Of a stretch of 64,000 nt of DNA, positions 11,280 to 28,250 are shown piece by piece. Below the pieces are notes generated by a model that saw nothing but the letters and a program-made list of their open reading frames with translations, was not told the DNA's origin and searched no databases. This DNA comes from Isoetes taiwanensis. Taxonomy: Eukaryota; Streptophyta; Lycopodiopsida; Isoetales; Isoetaceae. A program made the position numbers and the translations under genes. The stretch spans positions 4,817,454 to 4,881,453 of the forward strand of contig JAJEKV010000033.1 in assembly GCA_021234155.1 (NCBI GenBank), given 5' to 3'. The stretch's first letter is position 1, and each line of letters begins with the position of its first letter.

Positions 11280-11760
11280 TTATTCTAGTGATATTTTGAA
11301 CATTGAAACTTTTATTACATGGGACAATGAACAATATAACCTACGTAAAGTAAAGCCTTTAGCTACAGTAGGAAGACCTTTTGTATATCTTCTACGCAAT
11401 CGCTACACATTTGTGTACCTTTTTAGTAAATATATGCATGCATAGACCATTAAAGAACCCTTTCAGTACACTGAGATGGTTTGTATGCATAAGACGTGCA
11501 CCCTTTTGATGCAAGACAGAATGTGGCTAGTTGTCTCTATCTTTTGTGATCGTCTAAAATCCATCACCTAGTGTTGTATTAGTTTTGCGCTGCAAATTTT
11601 ATCGGCTTCAAACCCTAAAAGATGGTCGCCGAGACGAAGCTTCAATTTGGCTCACTCTTAAGGTTCTATAGTTAGAGATACTGCCGCCATAGCTATTCTT
11701 CAGCACATTTTCTTGATAATGAACTAAGAACATAGCCAGTCACGCTTGATCTCAAATACC
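11280..11760. repeat. Dispersed repeat, copy 1
   Basis: This sequence recurs at about 13547-14455, for example the block around ATGCATGCATAGACCATTAA and the block around CCTAGTGTTGTATTAG. Comparing the copies shows that copy 2 has been interrupted by two insertions. The repeat may be the 3' part of an old plant LINE on the minus strand (see 14500-14760). Confidence 0.7.
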
Positions 11761-12889
11761 ATCGCCCCGTTAAACAGAAGGCAGAGGCGCTACAAATGAC
11801 GAAGCCCCATTATGTAGAATATAAAAACACCTGGTTTGGATGGAAGGGAATAGGTGCAGAGGAGGGACTGCATGCTCTGCGACACGCCACATGCATCATC
11901 TTTTGGCATAGCCCCTCATCTCTCGTATCTCTACGGAGAGGCTCGTCTCAGCCATTGCTAACAGCACCTGGTTCGTATAATTTGTTGTCGTTTAGCCAAT
12001 ACAAATAAACGTGTCGTTGATTTAACTGTTTGTTAACAGTTTGTTAACAAAAAGGGCCCCTCTGCCTAGGGCCAGGTCACGACGGCGCGGCGAGCGGCGG
12101 TATATATTTAAAATTGGCCTCCGCGATTAAAACGGAGTCAAAAATTGAACAAAAAAGCGCTCGATGCAGCCTGTGTCTAGCAAAGTCTTACTATTTATTC
12201 CTAGCTCGCATGCTGACTCAGCGACCCCCTTTGTGTGGCTGAAATCTTTCGGAATTTATGGAAGAACTAAATGTGTGGCCAAAAATGGAATATGCATATC
12301 AAGATGTAGATGGAAATCAAATAACATTGCATGGTTTATCTTATTAGTTTACATAAACTCTTTTGTGTTTTTTGCACTTGTTGACCAAATTATTTATGAA
12401 TCTTGATTATGTCCACTTGTTATACGTCAACGTAAGTGGGTATGAGTTCCTTCCGATTCAGTTCTTATTCAGATGAAAACTCGCATGCAGCAAGATTCCA
12501 GTCTCTTACTTTACCATAGTGGAAGGGGAAGGGGTCAGGCATTCTTGCTAGCCCCCTGAACTGTAGAATCTGATTGCATCTCAAGGGCGCTCCACGGATT
12601 CTCTCATGAAGAATGCCCTCCCCCTTCCCGTTCCACATCACATCCACATCATTTATGCGACGTGCCTTACTTTACCTTGTACATTAAAGAACAACATGTG
12701 TGCTTCACCTTACCTTTGGAAGATCGAGATCCAAGACCCACACCAGGGGTTTCACCTACATATATTTTGGATATGGCATCTGCCTTCCTAGAGTCAGACA
12801 AAAACCTATTATCTACTATCGTTCATAACGGAAAACCCTTTATCATATATTCCACCATTATCTCTACATTATTACATGGGACAATGAAC
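11761..12889. other. Intergenic, no gene recognised
   Basis: A few open frames of 60-90 codons show no recognisable domain. The end of this stretch (TTATTACATGGGACAATGAAC, about 12866-12886) matches copy 1 of the dispersed repeat at about 11315. Confidence 0.4.
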
Positions 12890-13546
12890 AAAATAGAAAT
12901 AGGGTCGCTATTTTTTGCTGGGGTGCAATAGTGTGACGCCACGTGGCAATTCCCAATGAAGCGGAATGGAAGTTGGGTAGTCCTATTCTGCGTGACCGGC
13001 TGCTCAGGTTTCGTTTAGGGTTTCTTTAGGGTTATGGCGCCGCAGTTTACCGCAGCTCTGCTCTAGGGTTATGGCACCGTAGTTCTTCGACCGTAGCTCT
13101 GCTTTCGAGTTATTGGCAGCAAAACTTCTTGGCTCTGCTTCGAGTTCTTTGGTTCTGCTTTCGAGATCTTAGCAGCAAAACTTCTTGGCTTTGTTTCGAT
13201 TCGAGTTCTTGCATGTAAAGCTTCGCAGAAGCAATAAGGTAAAGGCAAGAGGTTCTGTTCTTCGCAAGCAATATATGATCTAAAAAATAGCTCTGCAACA
13301 GGTTGGAATAGAAGCTTGATCTGTTCTTTGCAAGCAGCAAGAGGCAGAAGCATCGGATCTCATCTGTTCTTCGCGCAAGAGGCAGAGCACGAGAGATCTA
13401 AAAAATAGCTCCCCCATTTCTATTTTGTAGGGGAATGGAGATTGGTCCTCCATTCCCAGTTTTGCAGGTGACCCGCTCCCGGCTAACGCCGGTCGCGGGA
13501 CCCCACCTGCAAAACAGGGAATGGAGTCCCAACCTCCATTCCCCTA
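12890..13546. mobile_element. Insertion within dispersed repeat, hairpin-bearing
   Basis: In copy 1 the repeat reads GACAATGAACAATATAACC without a break; here the two halves are separated by about 657 bp, so this block is an insertion. A possible short target duplication (ACAA) is visible. The inside carries tandem units built on AGGGTTATGGC(G/A)CCG and on GCAGCAAAACTTCTTGGCT, and ends in a large fold-back (see next). No coding region is evident and the superfamily is unknown. Confidence 0.5.
13428..13546. repeat. Large fold-back hairpin
   Basis: The 43-nt arm at 13428-13470 (beginning TAGGGGAATGGAG, ending TTTTGCAGGTG) is the imperfect reverse complement of 13504-13546. The loop of about 33 nt is GC-rich and is itself partly self-complementary (CCCG...CGGG). 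It could fold as a long stem in RNA or extrude as DNA. Confidence 0.8.
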
Positions 13547-14455
13547 TACAATATAACCTATGTAAAGTAAAGCCTTTAGCTACAGTAGAAAGACCCTTTG
13601 TATATCTCCTACACAATCGCTACACATTTGTATACTTTTTTAGTAAATGTATGCATGCATAGACCATTAAAAAATCCTTTCAGTACACTCAGGTGGTTTG
13701 TATGCATAAGAATATGTAGCAAAATAATAGGGGGTTGTAGGGGGATTTGATATAGATATAATTCTTGAAACCATAGACCATATCCCTAAAACAATTCAAT
13801 GGGTTATTATAAAAAAAAAACATAGATTTAAGATAAAAAATAGTCACATTAGCTCACTAGTTAGATTGGTTAAAGTAGTCTTATTAGGACATTGAGTTAT
13901 TTTAGTAGAGGTTCGAATCCCCGTATTTCATATTCTAAAAGCTTAAATGAAACTGTATAGAGGCACGATATACCATCAAAACCTTAGGCAAACTCGTATT
14001 CGACATCTTAAAATCATAGGCGTCCCCAATCATAATTGAGCATAATCGAAACGAGAGGTGTCCAGAGGCTCCAACATACAATCTGGGCCGTAGGATTGAC
14101 AGATCCGACGACTATGATAGTCCAGGGTGCACCTCGTTTAGAATATGTATGCATAAGACAAGTGCACCCTTTTGATACAAGATAGAGATGCAAAGCTTTT
14201 TTTGTGAGACAATGTGGCTAGTTATCTCTATCTTTTGTGATCAAGTCTAAAATCCATCACCTAGTGTTGTATTAGTTTTGCGCTACAAATTTTACCAGCT
14301 TCAAATCCTAAAAGATGGTCGCCGAGGCGAAGCTTCAATTTGACTCATTCTTAAGGTTCTATAGTTAGAGATATTGCCGCCATAGCATTCTTCATCACAT
14401 TTTCTGGATAATGAACTAAGAACATAGCCAGTAATGCTTGATCTCAAATATCGTT
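13547..14455. repeat. Dispersed repeat, copy 2, split by an insertion
   Basis: Homologous to 11330-11760. The copy is continuous apart from an insertion at 13712-14146. Confidence 0.7.
13700..14158 (+). mobile_element. 435-bp SINE-like insertion with 12-bp duplication
   Basis: The insertion occupies 13712-14146 and is bracketed by GTATGCATAAGA at 13700-13711 and 14147-14158; copy 1 of the host repeat has this sequence only once. A 12-bp duplication fits LINE-driven retrotransposition. Inside, a tRNA-like promoter pair is visible: TTAGATTGGTTAAAG at about 13861, resembling an A box, and GGTTCGAATCC at 13910-13920, an exact match to the pol III B-box consensus. The tRNA-like part lies about 150 bp from the left end, further in than in a simple SINE, so the unit may be composite. 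Confidence 0.55.
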
Positions 14456-14499
14456 GCCGTTGTATGCACATTTCCAACTTATTGACCTGCCAATTACCT

Positions 14500-14760
14500 A
14501 CTGCAATAGCTAATTTGTAAGTGAGAATATTCTTGGGCAATCATCCTAAAACAACAAATGTGATTGTCTAAAAGCAAATGTTCTAGGGTTGTTTGCTCAT
14601 CTACCATATAGAAGGATGGACATGATACACATATCCAACCATGTGAATAGGATTCTTCGATTCAGCCAGATTGATATACCTAATATGTCAGATGGATGCG
14701 TGAGTTTGGTAAAATGGCTTTGGATTGAATAATCTGTTAGCAATTGTTGTTCAGAAGAAG
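14500..14760 (-). mobile_element. Possible plant LINE remnant (zf-RVT-like motif)
   Basis: One minus-strand frame reads ICVSCPSFYMVDEQTTLEHL followed by LLDNH, which resembles the CxxC...ET..HLL..C zinc-binding block downstream of reverse transcriptase in plant LINEs. The frame is broken on both sides and no reverse transcriptase core was found. The dispersed repeat that follows on the minus strand could be its 3' region. Confidence 0.3.
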
Positions 14761-17700
14761 GGGATTCTTTGTGGCAGAGTTTAATAGATAAGTTATCGGG
14801 AGATTTTCAAGCTTCAATCAGTTCAAGAGGAGTGAAAAAATAGCATATCCTTTCAGTAATATGAATTCTTATAAAGTTCGACAATGGCAAATTGTGGATG
14901 CCCATGCCAAATTTTCTGCAGCACAAGGATCAAAGTCCCAAATTAGCTTCATTGAAGTGTGTGTCAGACTCGGATCAAGATCGACAATGTACGTCGGATC
15001 ACCACTAGATTCATCCCTTTGAAATTCCCTGGCACATCGATATTGCATCCGAGAATCTCTCCATAGTAATATCCCCCAGAAACTCCACTAGAAAGCTATG
15101 GCAAAAAATTGTACCCAGCAAAAAAGAAAAACTATGTGTCACAATACGAAGATCTCCTATAATGATTGTGTATTCTAGGCCTGTGAATATTCTGTCATGG
15201 ATTCTAAATGTAGCAATTGTAGCCCTTCATTGACCCCTTGATGGGATCAAACTGTCTTTTCCACATCGCTCTGATTTTGCCACTATTGAAGCAAGTGAAG
15301 ATACAAATCATGATTCCTTACAGTTTTGCCGCTTTAAAACATTCATAAACAAACAAAGAAAAAATATCTGATATAATTTCGTATTGAAAAAGTTTCGAAA
15401 ATGAAATCATCTGTTTATCCCTGATGATTATAAATTTACGCTGCAGAGTATTTTCAATCTTGAATTTCTCTTATTAGCTTGATTTGCTGGGAAATATCTT
15501 TCTTTCTCAAATCTATGTATCCTTTATTTTGTCCCATCAAATCATCCGGCTACTATGGCAATGGCATTTTTTGATTTTTGACAATCAAAAAGCTCAAATC
15601 ATTGCCCTCTGTAGTCTAGAAAAACTGACACAGGCTTCGAAAAAACTAGAGTTAGTATCCTTAATTTCCAATTTGTCTCCTTAATTTCCACTTCAATTTT
15701 GATCAGGCCAAAAGCTCTTTCCAACAAGACAAACAGTAACCTGGCAATTTACATGTTACGAAAAAAGTAGCAAATTTCTGGAAAAGTTATAAAAGTATCG
15801 GGGAATTTTATTAGGTTAGTGGTCAGGCCAACTTATGTCAAGAGATTACAAGCATTGAAGTTTTACACTCTCCCAATATTGTGATATTTCTTTCTATCCA
15901 TTCTTAATGGAAATAATCATCGTGATACATATTTTAAACTTGACTGACATAGAGAGATGTTTTTCTAAAGTCGCCTAGATATTGTTTACTATACCTCTAA
16001 GTTTTGGTGAAGCAAGAGTGAGAGGAGACAATGCACGAACTTCTTTCAAAGGTTTGCCTTGCAACAAATTGAAGTTGCTTTCCATCATTGTGATGTTCAT
16101 TTATTGTCGTAGTGTTCTTCTGCATATTTTGTGGTGCATTTATATGTAAGGCCATGGAAAGTAGAAAGTCTTTGTCCAAATTATCTCTTGTAAATGCCGC
16201 AAAAAAAACTAGTTAGATATATGTTACTTTTACTGGTGACCAATGCTAGAGCTGATAGTAGGCCTAACAAATAAACTTACTCAAAAAGCTCATGATAACG
16301 ACGAGAGGGAGAAAAATTCAAACAGTTTATCAATTTGTTTCTCTCCCCGGGTGTTCATTCCCGGTACATCATGTGATGAGTGTATGCCCGTGATCCTGTA
16401 AGTTTCTTGGAAGTCAAGTTGCACTTATTACGAGAAAATAATTTAATAAGTACAAATCAGCTTTGCACATTGCAACCTGATATTTGATGTCAGTTCAAGA
16501 GAAAGTCTTTACATTGGGTGGATTCTTCCTTACCCTCCTTCATATCCATTTTATGTCTTCATAATAATAGTGCTGATGAATTTGGATTGTTCTATTTAGC
16601 TAAATAGTTGTTGAACACATAGTAGTCTTTGTCAATTAATGATGAAGTATGCAATTCAAGTGACTAATTGTTTCTAATTGGAGTTAAGTTTCATCTGGCT
16701 AGTTGTATAAATATAAACTATGTTAGTCCTTATGTGTGCGGCAAGGTACGCAGTGCTTTACCCAATCTCGTGGCATTTAGCATCCGACTGAATTGAATTA
16801 AATTGAATGTTCTCATCCAAAGATTTATGGCACTCAATATAAAAAAGAGTACAGCACAACCATTACCTTTCAGTATTAAAGAACCCCCACTACGAAGCAT
16901 TTTGAGGGAAACACTTTAACAACAATAGGGTCATTAATGAATTGCACATTTGTATATTTTTACATATCAATGTGACGATGCATGAAATATTTCATCTTGC
17001 ATGTCAAGTACCTCCACGATTTATGATGATAATGTCATTATTGATCTTACCAAGAGCACATGTAGCAGTTGGTTGAATGTAATCAAAGCAACATATCGTG
17101 CTCAAATAATCGCAAACGTTGGGCAAATTTAAAGAGTGTGGCATTCATATTCAATGGCTCTCATCTGATAATATTGAGAATCCCTTCCATTTTTCACCTT
17201 GCTTTCTCCAATAAGGAAACCATTTGTGTGCATATTTAATAGGATGCATGATATGAGGTTAAGAATAAGTGATGGAGATGGCATTTGGAAACGCTAAAAA
17301 CATTTGAAACGTGAAATAAGAAATGCATTATAGGCTAGTTTATGATATGTTTTCCTTGTAGGTATATCAAACTCAAATCCTCAAGAGTGCCAAAAGCAAG
17401 GGTTGGACTGTGTGTGTCTAATGCGAGAGACATTCTCAAAACGCAAGGAAGGACTATTGGAGTTTGCTTGCAACTCGGTGCAATTCTTGGGATTCTTAGT
17501 GATTGCTTGTAAGGTTTGGCTTTGCTACATCTAGCATCATGATTTAATAATGTGGCCCCGATCAAAAACTGTAGTTTTAGAACTCTAGATTTCTGAAGGT
17601 TTGCTTGGGTATTCGTATCTAAATGCGTATGAAGCTGACGCTGGCATGTGGGTTTTGAGAAGAAGTTGGATGTAGTGCTTGCGAAGGTCGAGCTGCGGAT

Positions 17701-17811
17701 AAGATCCTGGGCATATGGCAAGCAGCCAAGGCCTTTCTAAATCCATTTCTTGCAGGTGTCGGCATGGCCGTGAAACGGATGGGCAGGCCCGTTTGATGGT
17801 TCTTCAAACAG
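14761..17811. other. Intergenic, no gene recognised
   Basis: Only short unremarkable open frames occur. The last 100 bases (about 17700-17811) may hold the leader or an upstream exon of the HUH gene that follows; a TTTCTTGCAG acceptor-like sequence is at about 17747-17756. Confidence 0.4.
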
Positions 17812-20546
17812 GTGAGCGCCTCTGTCCTTGTGTCTTATTTTTGTGCTTGCTTGTTGATTATGTCTTTGAGAAAGGCAGCAAGAAAGGGGAGGGGTGCAGG
17901 AACCATCCCGGCTGTTGGTGCGTTGCCTGCTATATTTGCTAGTGCACAGTCGCATCCTATCCGGCATGTTGCTGCATGCCTGCCACATCTAGCTCCGGAC
18001 AGACCCAAGAGCCTCCTGCCATGCCCAATTCCTCCATCAGTTGGAAGGGCAATTGACGTGTCTGTCACATTAGGTCTGTCGGGCCAGGACGTGCCCCTTA
18101 GTTTCTATGAAGCCTTATCATCCTTTTGTGATAGAAGATGCATAGCAGGGGTTGTTGCCATGGAGAGGGGCTTGTCTGCAGATCACTTACATGTCCAAAG
18201 TGTTTTGAGAGCACGTTATAAAACTCCCAAGGCAATCAATGAAGCTATCAAGGGAGACTTCAACTGGCCATGTAAGCCAGCTAGTGTTGTTTTGGTCTGT
18301 AAGGTGCTTAACACTAGAGTTGTCTCAGGGACCTGTTTGGGTTCAACAACCCGTATGGGACCCTCAATCCCTTCTCCATATTAAAGACTAGTTCTTCATG
18401 ATACTTATGAGATTTTAAATATGAACACCTGAATTATAAGATTAACTTGAAGTTGTACCAGTATATTCAATGGCAAAATAAAATTCTTCACAAGTTTGGC
18501 ACAAATCGCACCTTGAAATACACTCAATTCAATGGTTTCGATGATATGATATAATCTCATGACACTCAACATGGAATACAAATTTCAAAATAACATTAAT
18601 TTTTTATGAACGTAGCCTATAAATGCTACTCATTTTTCAAATTTCATGTGATTTTACAAAAATTTGATATATCAATGAGCAAATCATAATTTCAGTCCTT
18701 GAGAGACCCAGTCAGGTCCCTAAGAAATTTCTGAAAAATAGACATCTAGGAACCACTTCATCACCATGATATTTGAAATAGAATAAGAATATGAAGGTAC
18801 TATTAATTTTCAATGGAAGTAGATACTAAGTACTACACGTCTTGCTAAATGGATTTCATTTTTTCAAAAAGTGGAGTAGTACTATGAAGTTTCAAAATTT
18901 TGACCCTCAAGGGACCTAACTGGGTCCATAAAGAACTTCTGAACTTCAAACTTTAAGGAATTATTTCTCGAAAATTCTACCATAGATTTTTCTAATTCTT
19001 CTTGTGATAGATTTCTCATATCATGAATTACAAGATGGAAGAATTAGAATTCCTAGGAAAAATCATATTTGCAAAATAATATGAGAAATGTTAAAGACTT
19101 TGAGAATAAACTTGACCCCTTTGCATTCGGCTCCACATTATGGCTGGTAATAGAAGCTTTCTATATTTTTCATAAATTTTTCCTTATATGTACACTCATG
19201 GAGGACAACATATTGTGAGTATGTAGACAAATTCTTTATCCCGGAGCTATAATAGAATTTCAAAAAAAGTGTATGAATGAACCCATTTGGGTTCATCAAG
19301 GGACAACTCTAGTGTTAAGAATACGTGGCTTCACTGCTTTGAAGGGATGGTGGCCTACTGTATGAAGGATATCGGAAAGGTGCATTATTCATGTCATCTG
19401 CATAATGTGACAGATTCCATGATAGAAAAGGGTAAGGACCTCTACTTGCGATGGGGTGCTGGAGATACCAAGGGCCTCTATGTTCTTGACAATCGCAACA
19501 TCTTGAATAAGGCAGCGCATTTTGTTTGCTATCATGGGGGATGTCACGTCACACCGAGTCTGAATTTCACTTTGGCTAGAATGATTAGAAGTGGCAAGTA
19601 TACCCTGTCCAACAGCTGGATAATCCCTCTAACACAACCCATGTCAATGAACACAGGGTCCGTGCAGCCTGGAGGGTCCTCCTCAATCCTGCTCGTTGCA
19701 TGCCATCAGATATTCAAACAATCCTATATGGCCTGCCAGCTGGTTGTCTGCCAGTTCAGAGAAATGGGCCTGGCAGGCGGAGGTACTAGGATGACTCAGT
19801 CCCTGTTGATGAGTCTGATGAGAATTTCCATGACCTGTGTGATCCTACATTCATCTCTGAGCTTGTCATACCCGACCACGATGTTGATTACATTCCAATC
19901 TACACAGGAGATCACACCATGGGTTGTTGGCTAGGATGTTTCGTGATTGTATAGTTTCTTTATATATTGCTTTTCTTGTTGCAGGTTTGAAATGGAAGCG
20001 GATGCGAATGCCCAAGATGGTGCAGGCCATCCTGTGCTCCACATAGATTCTTCCGTCATCAGTTTTAGCATTGATGTCTCCCATCCAGATGCGCAGGCCT
20101 ATCCACCAGAGCTTGAGGAGACATTTTGTGCTAAGGAGTTCGTTAGGCAGCTGGTTCAGATTGGTGCAGAAATGCATAGGATGGCAGCTTCAATGCGCAT
20201 TCTCAGGCACCAACTCCGCATGTTCTACTTGGCAATTGACACTGCGATGAGCAGTGTTGCATGGGAGCGTCTCAAAGTGGCCACACCTGAGCTTCATATT
20301 CTTAGATCCCGCACTTGCAAGAGCGCTTCTCTCACAAGAGATTCGGCAATTGGACACCGTCATAAGGCAAGCTTGCTCTGTAGAGCTGCGCAACTAGCTT
20401 CATGTGTTCATGTTTATATCCTCTTGCTTTCGTGTGATGTTCTTCCTTTGTGTGTTATTGTGATGGCGAGCAAGCCACCTCTGTACTTTGTCATTCCATC
20501 AATGTATATACGCCGTGTTTGTGCTGTAAAGAAAGAGTGGATGTAA
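17812..20546 (+). pseudogene. HUH-endonuclease gene, replitron-like, interrupted
   Basis: The first part (17812-18307, alternative start at about 17860, MSLRKAARKG) encodes SFYEALSSFCDRRCIAGVVA, then MERGLSADHLHVQSVLRARY. HLH (18184-18192) fits the metal-binding HUH motif. The second part resumes after a transposon at 19318 with WLHCFEGMVAYCMKDIGK; YCMK (Y at 19356-19358, K at 19365-19367) fits the YxxK catalytic-tyrosine motif. This motif pair, with the wording of the block before HUH, resembles the replitron transposases described from eukaryotes. Beyond about 19640 the reading changes frame (VNEHRVRAAWRVLLNPARC lies in another frame) and meets a TAG near 19790. A further possible exon (19986-20390, acceptor GTTGCAG) is acidic and helical and may be the C-terminal part. 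The gene is inactive as read. The replitron label is inference from motifs. Confidence 0.65.
18308..19318. mobile_element. Non-autonomous DNA transposon inside HUH gene
   Basis: The element spans 18312-19314 (1,003 bp), starting CACTAGAGTTGTC and ending GACAACTCTAGTG, a perfect 13-bp inverted repeat. TTAA flanks it on both sides (18308-18311, 19315-19318). Removing the element with one TTAA leaves the host frame open across the junction, so the insertion is clean. The inside has a recurring GGGACCT-N3-TGGGT motif in both orientations (18329, about 18708, about 18909), resembling subterminal transposase sites. The ends look like CACTA elements, but CACTA makes 3-bp duplications; TTAA (piggyBac-like) or TA (mariner-like, if the repeat is read as ACACTAG) fit the flanks better. 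No coding capacity is seen. Confidence 0.85.
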
Positions 20547-21515
20547 TTAATTTGCTTCATTTGTCGTGTTGTATACCCTATTAAATGGGGTCAATTTGAC
20601 CCCATGCTGACCCATAGCAAGAGGCCGAGATCTTCATCTGACGGCCACCAAGCTATAATACACCCACCAAGACATTCCATGAAATAGCTTCACAAGTAGA
20701 CTAGCTAACATTGCCAAACAAAAAGGAAGAAAACAACTAGCCGATGCTCCTGCCCTTCACAAGTAGACTAGCTAACATTGCCAAACAAAAAGGAAAGAGA
20801 ACACCTAGTCCATGCTCCTGCACACCCTTTGGGTCACGATGTGACAAGCTAAAATAGCACTTAAAACTTTTGGGTCACGATGTAACAAGCTAAAAAAGCA
20901 CTTGAACTGTTGCTAAATAAAATGATGTGTAAGGTGTTCCAAGATTTTGCAGGTATGAATCCCTTCAATTTGCTCACATTTTAGAAAAGCACGGTGGCAG
21001 TTTATAGGAATGCAAAGCGTGGATTTACTGTTCTTGATGTGGCTGAACATTATTGTGCAAATTGACAAAGCCTAGAGTAAGAGAATTATCAGTTTAATTC
21101 TCTAATCTCATCAAAGCCCGCAATTGCTTCTTACATGAGGCAAGATCAAATATTAACGTCAAGCAGATGCCTATGTTGGATGACGACCTAGGCCAAATCT
21201 AATAGATCTCAGAGGATGCCATCAATATGATTAGCTTTTGATGCTGCACTTCTACCTTGTCTTCCCAATGCAGTGTTAGGTAATGATATCTGTGCTAAAA
21301 CTATAATTAATCTATGTTGCTCTCAAACTAAGCTCGAAATTGATGATGCACATTGTCAAATTTTTCTTTTCTTCTACCTCCTCAAGAATGGCTACATTTA
21401 CCTCCTCCATTGTAAGAAATAGATGGTGAATCATGAGCTTACATGATGTTAAAATACAATACATGAACTGCAGACGCGTTGCAGTATAAGATGACACCTT
21501 TGCCATCCGCTTTAA
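20547..21515. other. Intergenic with two tandem duplications
   Basis: A 67-bp unit starting CTTCACAAGTAGACTAGC is duplicated at 20688-20821, and a 41-bp unit starting TTTGGGTCACGATGT is duplicated at 20828-20905. The last part (about 21300-21515) is probably the 3' untranslated region of CDC5. Confidence 0.7.
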
Positions 21516-26154
<4,639 letters not shown>

Positions 26155-26400
26155 ATCTTGACTGATGTGTCGACCTCTTAGGACTCCAAAAGAAGAACTG
26201 AGAGGAATAGACGTAGATGGAGCCTGCTTGTCGACATCTCAGAGCTTGAGAAGAAGAACTAAGAAGAATATACACAGTTATAGCATGCTTGTCGATCTCT
26301 TAGGGCTTCACAAAAAGAACTAAGAGGAATAAACCCATGTAGAGCCTGCTTGCCGAACCTCTTAGAGTTGAGAAGAAGAGCTGGGGGGAAAACAAGCATA
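26155..26400. repeat. About 61-bp minisatellite, four diverged units
   Basis: Units start near 26166, 26228, 26289 and 26350 with (C)TTG(T/C)CGA-CTCTTAG and contain AGAAGAAC(T)-AGAGGAATA. They are diverged but clearly in tandem. Confidence 0.7.
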
Positions 26401-26812
26401 TGGCCCTTATTAGAAGCTTCTCAACAAGAATAAAAAAGAAATCAAGGTCTTGACATTAATTGAGACCGAAAATACAGAACAAAATATAGAAAGATACAGA
26501 AGTTATGGCGGCTGACCATGGTATATCACTTGCCATGTGGAGCATGGCTTCTGGCAAAAGCCATTGCCACCTTCACCAGAGCCCTTGCCACCTTTCTTCT
26601 CTGTGCATCGTATGCCATATCTCAAGCACTAGAACTTAAGGCTATATCAAAGCACCAGAACTCCAGAATACCACTTCTGTTTTGTGTATTGGGAGTCCAT
26701 TGTCAGCAAAATAGGTATTTTAATATGAGTACAAGAAAAAATCTTCCAAAATCATATGTTATATTTATACGATTTGGTATTTCGGGTGTCTTATTATATT
26801 ATAATGCAATAT
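26401..26812. other. Intergenic, nothing recognised
   Basis: One frame of 98 codons (26518-26814) shows no domain and runs into the LINE fragment that follows. Confidence 0.4.
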
Positions 26813-27905
<1,093 letters not shown>

Positions 27906-28250
27906 CCACATGCACTATTTTTTTTTAATCTCTCATCGCATACAACGAGAGACGGCTTTTATCACCAGTATTCATTGAGAGATGAACGAAAGACAAATGT
28001 CTCGTTAAGCTAGGGCCTGTTAGCCCCCCCGGCCCGGATTTTCGAGCACTGCTCCGTAGGAATTCCTTGGCAGCGCCTCTACTTTGGCGGCAATGTGACT
28101 TCGAATTATCCCACATTTTAGGTTTTGAGTTTCAATTATTATCCCACATTTTGTTTTTTTAGCTTCAAGAATCCCATATTTTGAACACAGTAGCATTTTT
28201 CCTCATTCTCGATTTTAGAATCTAATATTTTTGGCCTCAGCTGCAATACT

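Noticed and set aside
18312-19314. Firm CACTA superfamily call
   Set aside because: The ends spell CACTA, but the flanks give TTAA or TA, not a 3-bp duplication.
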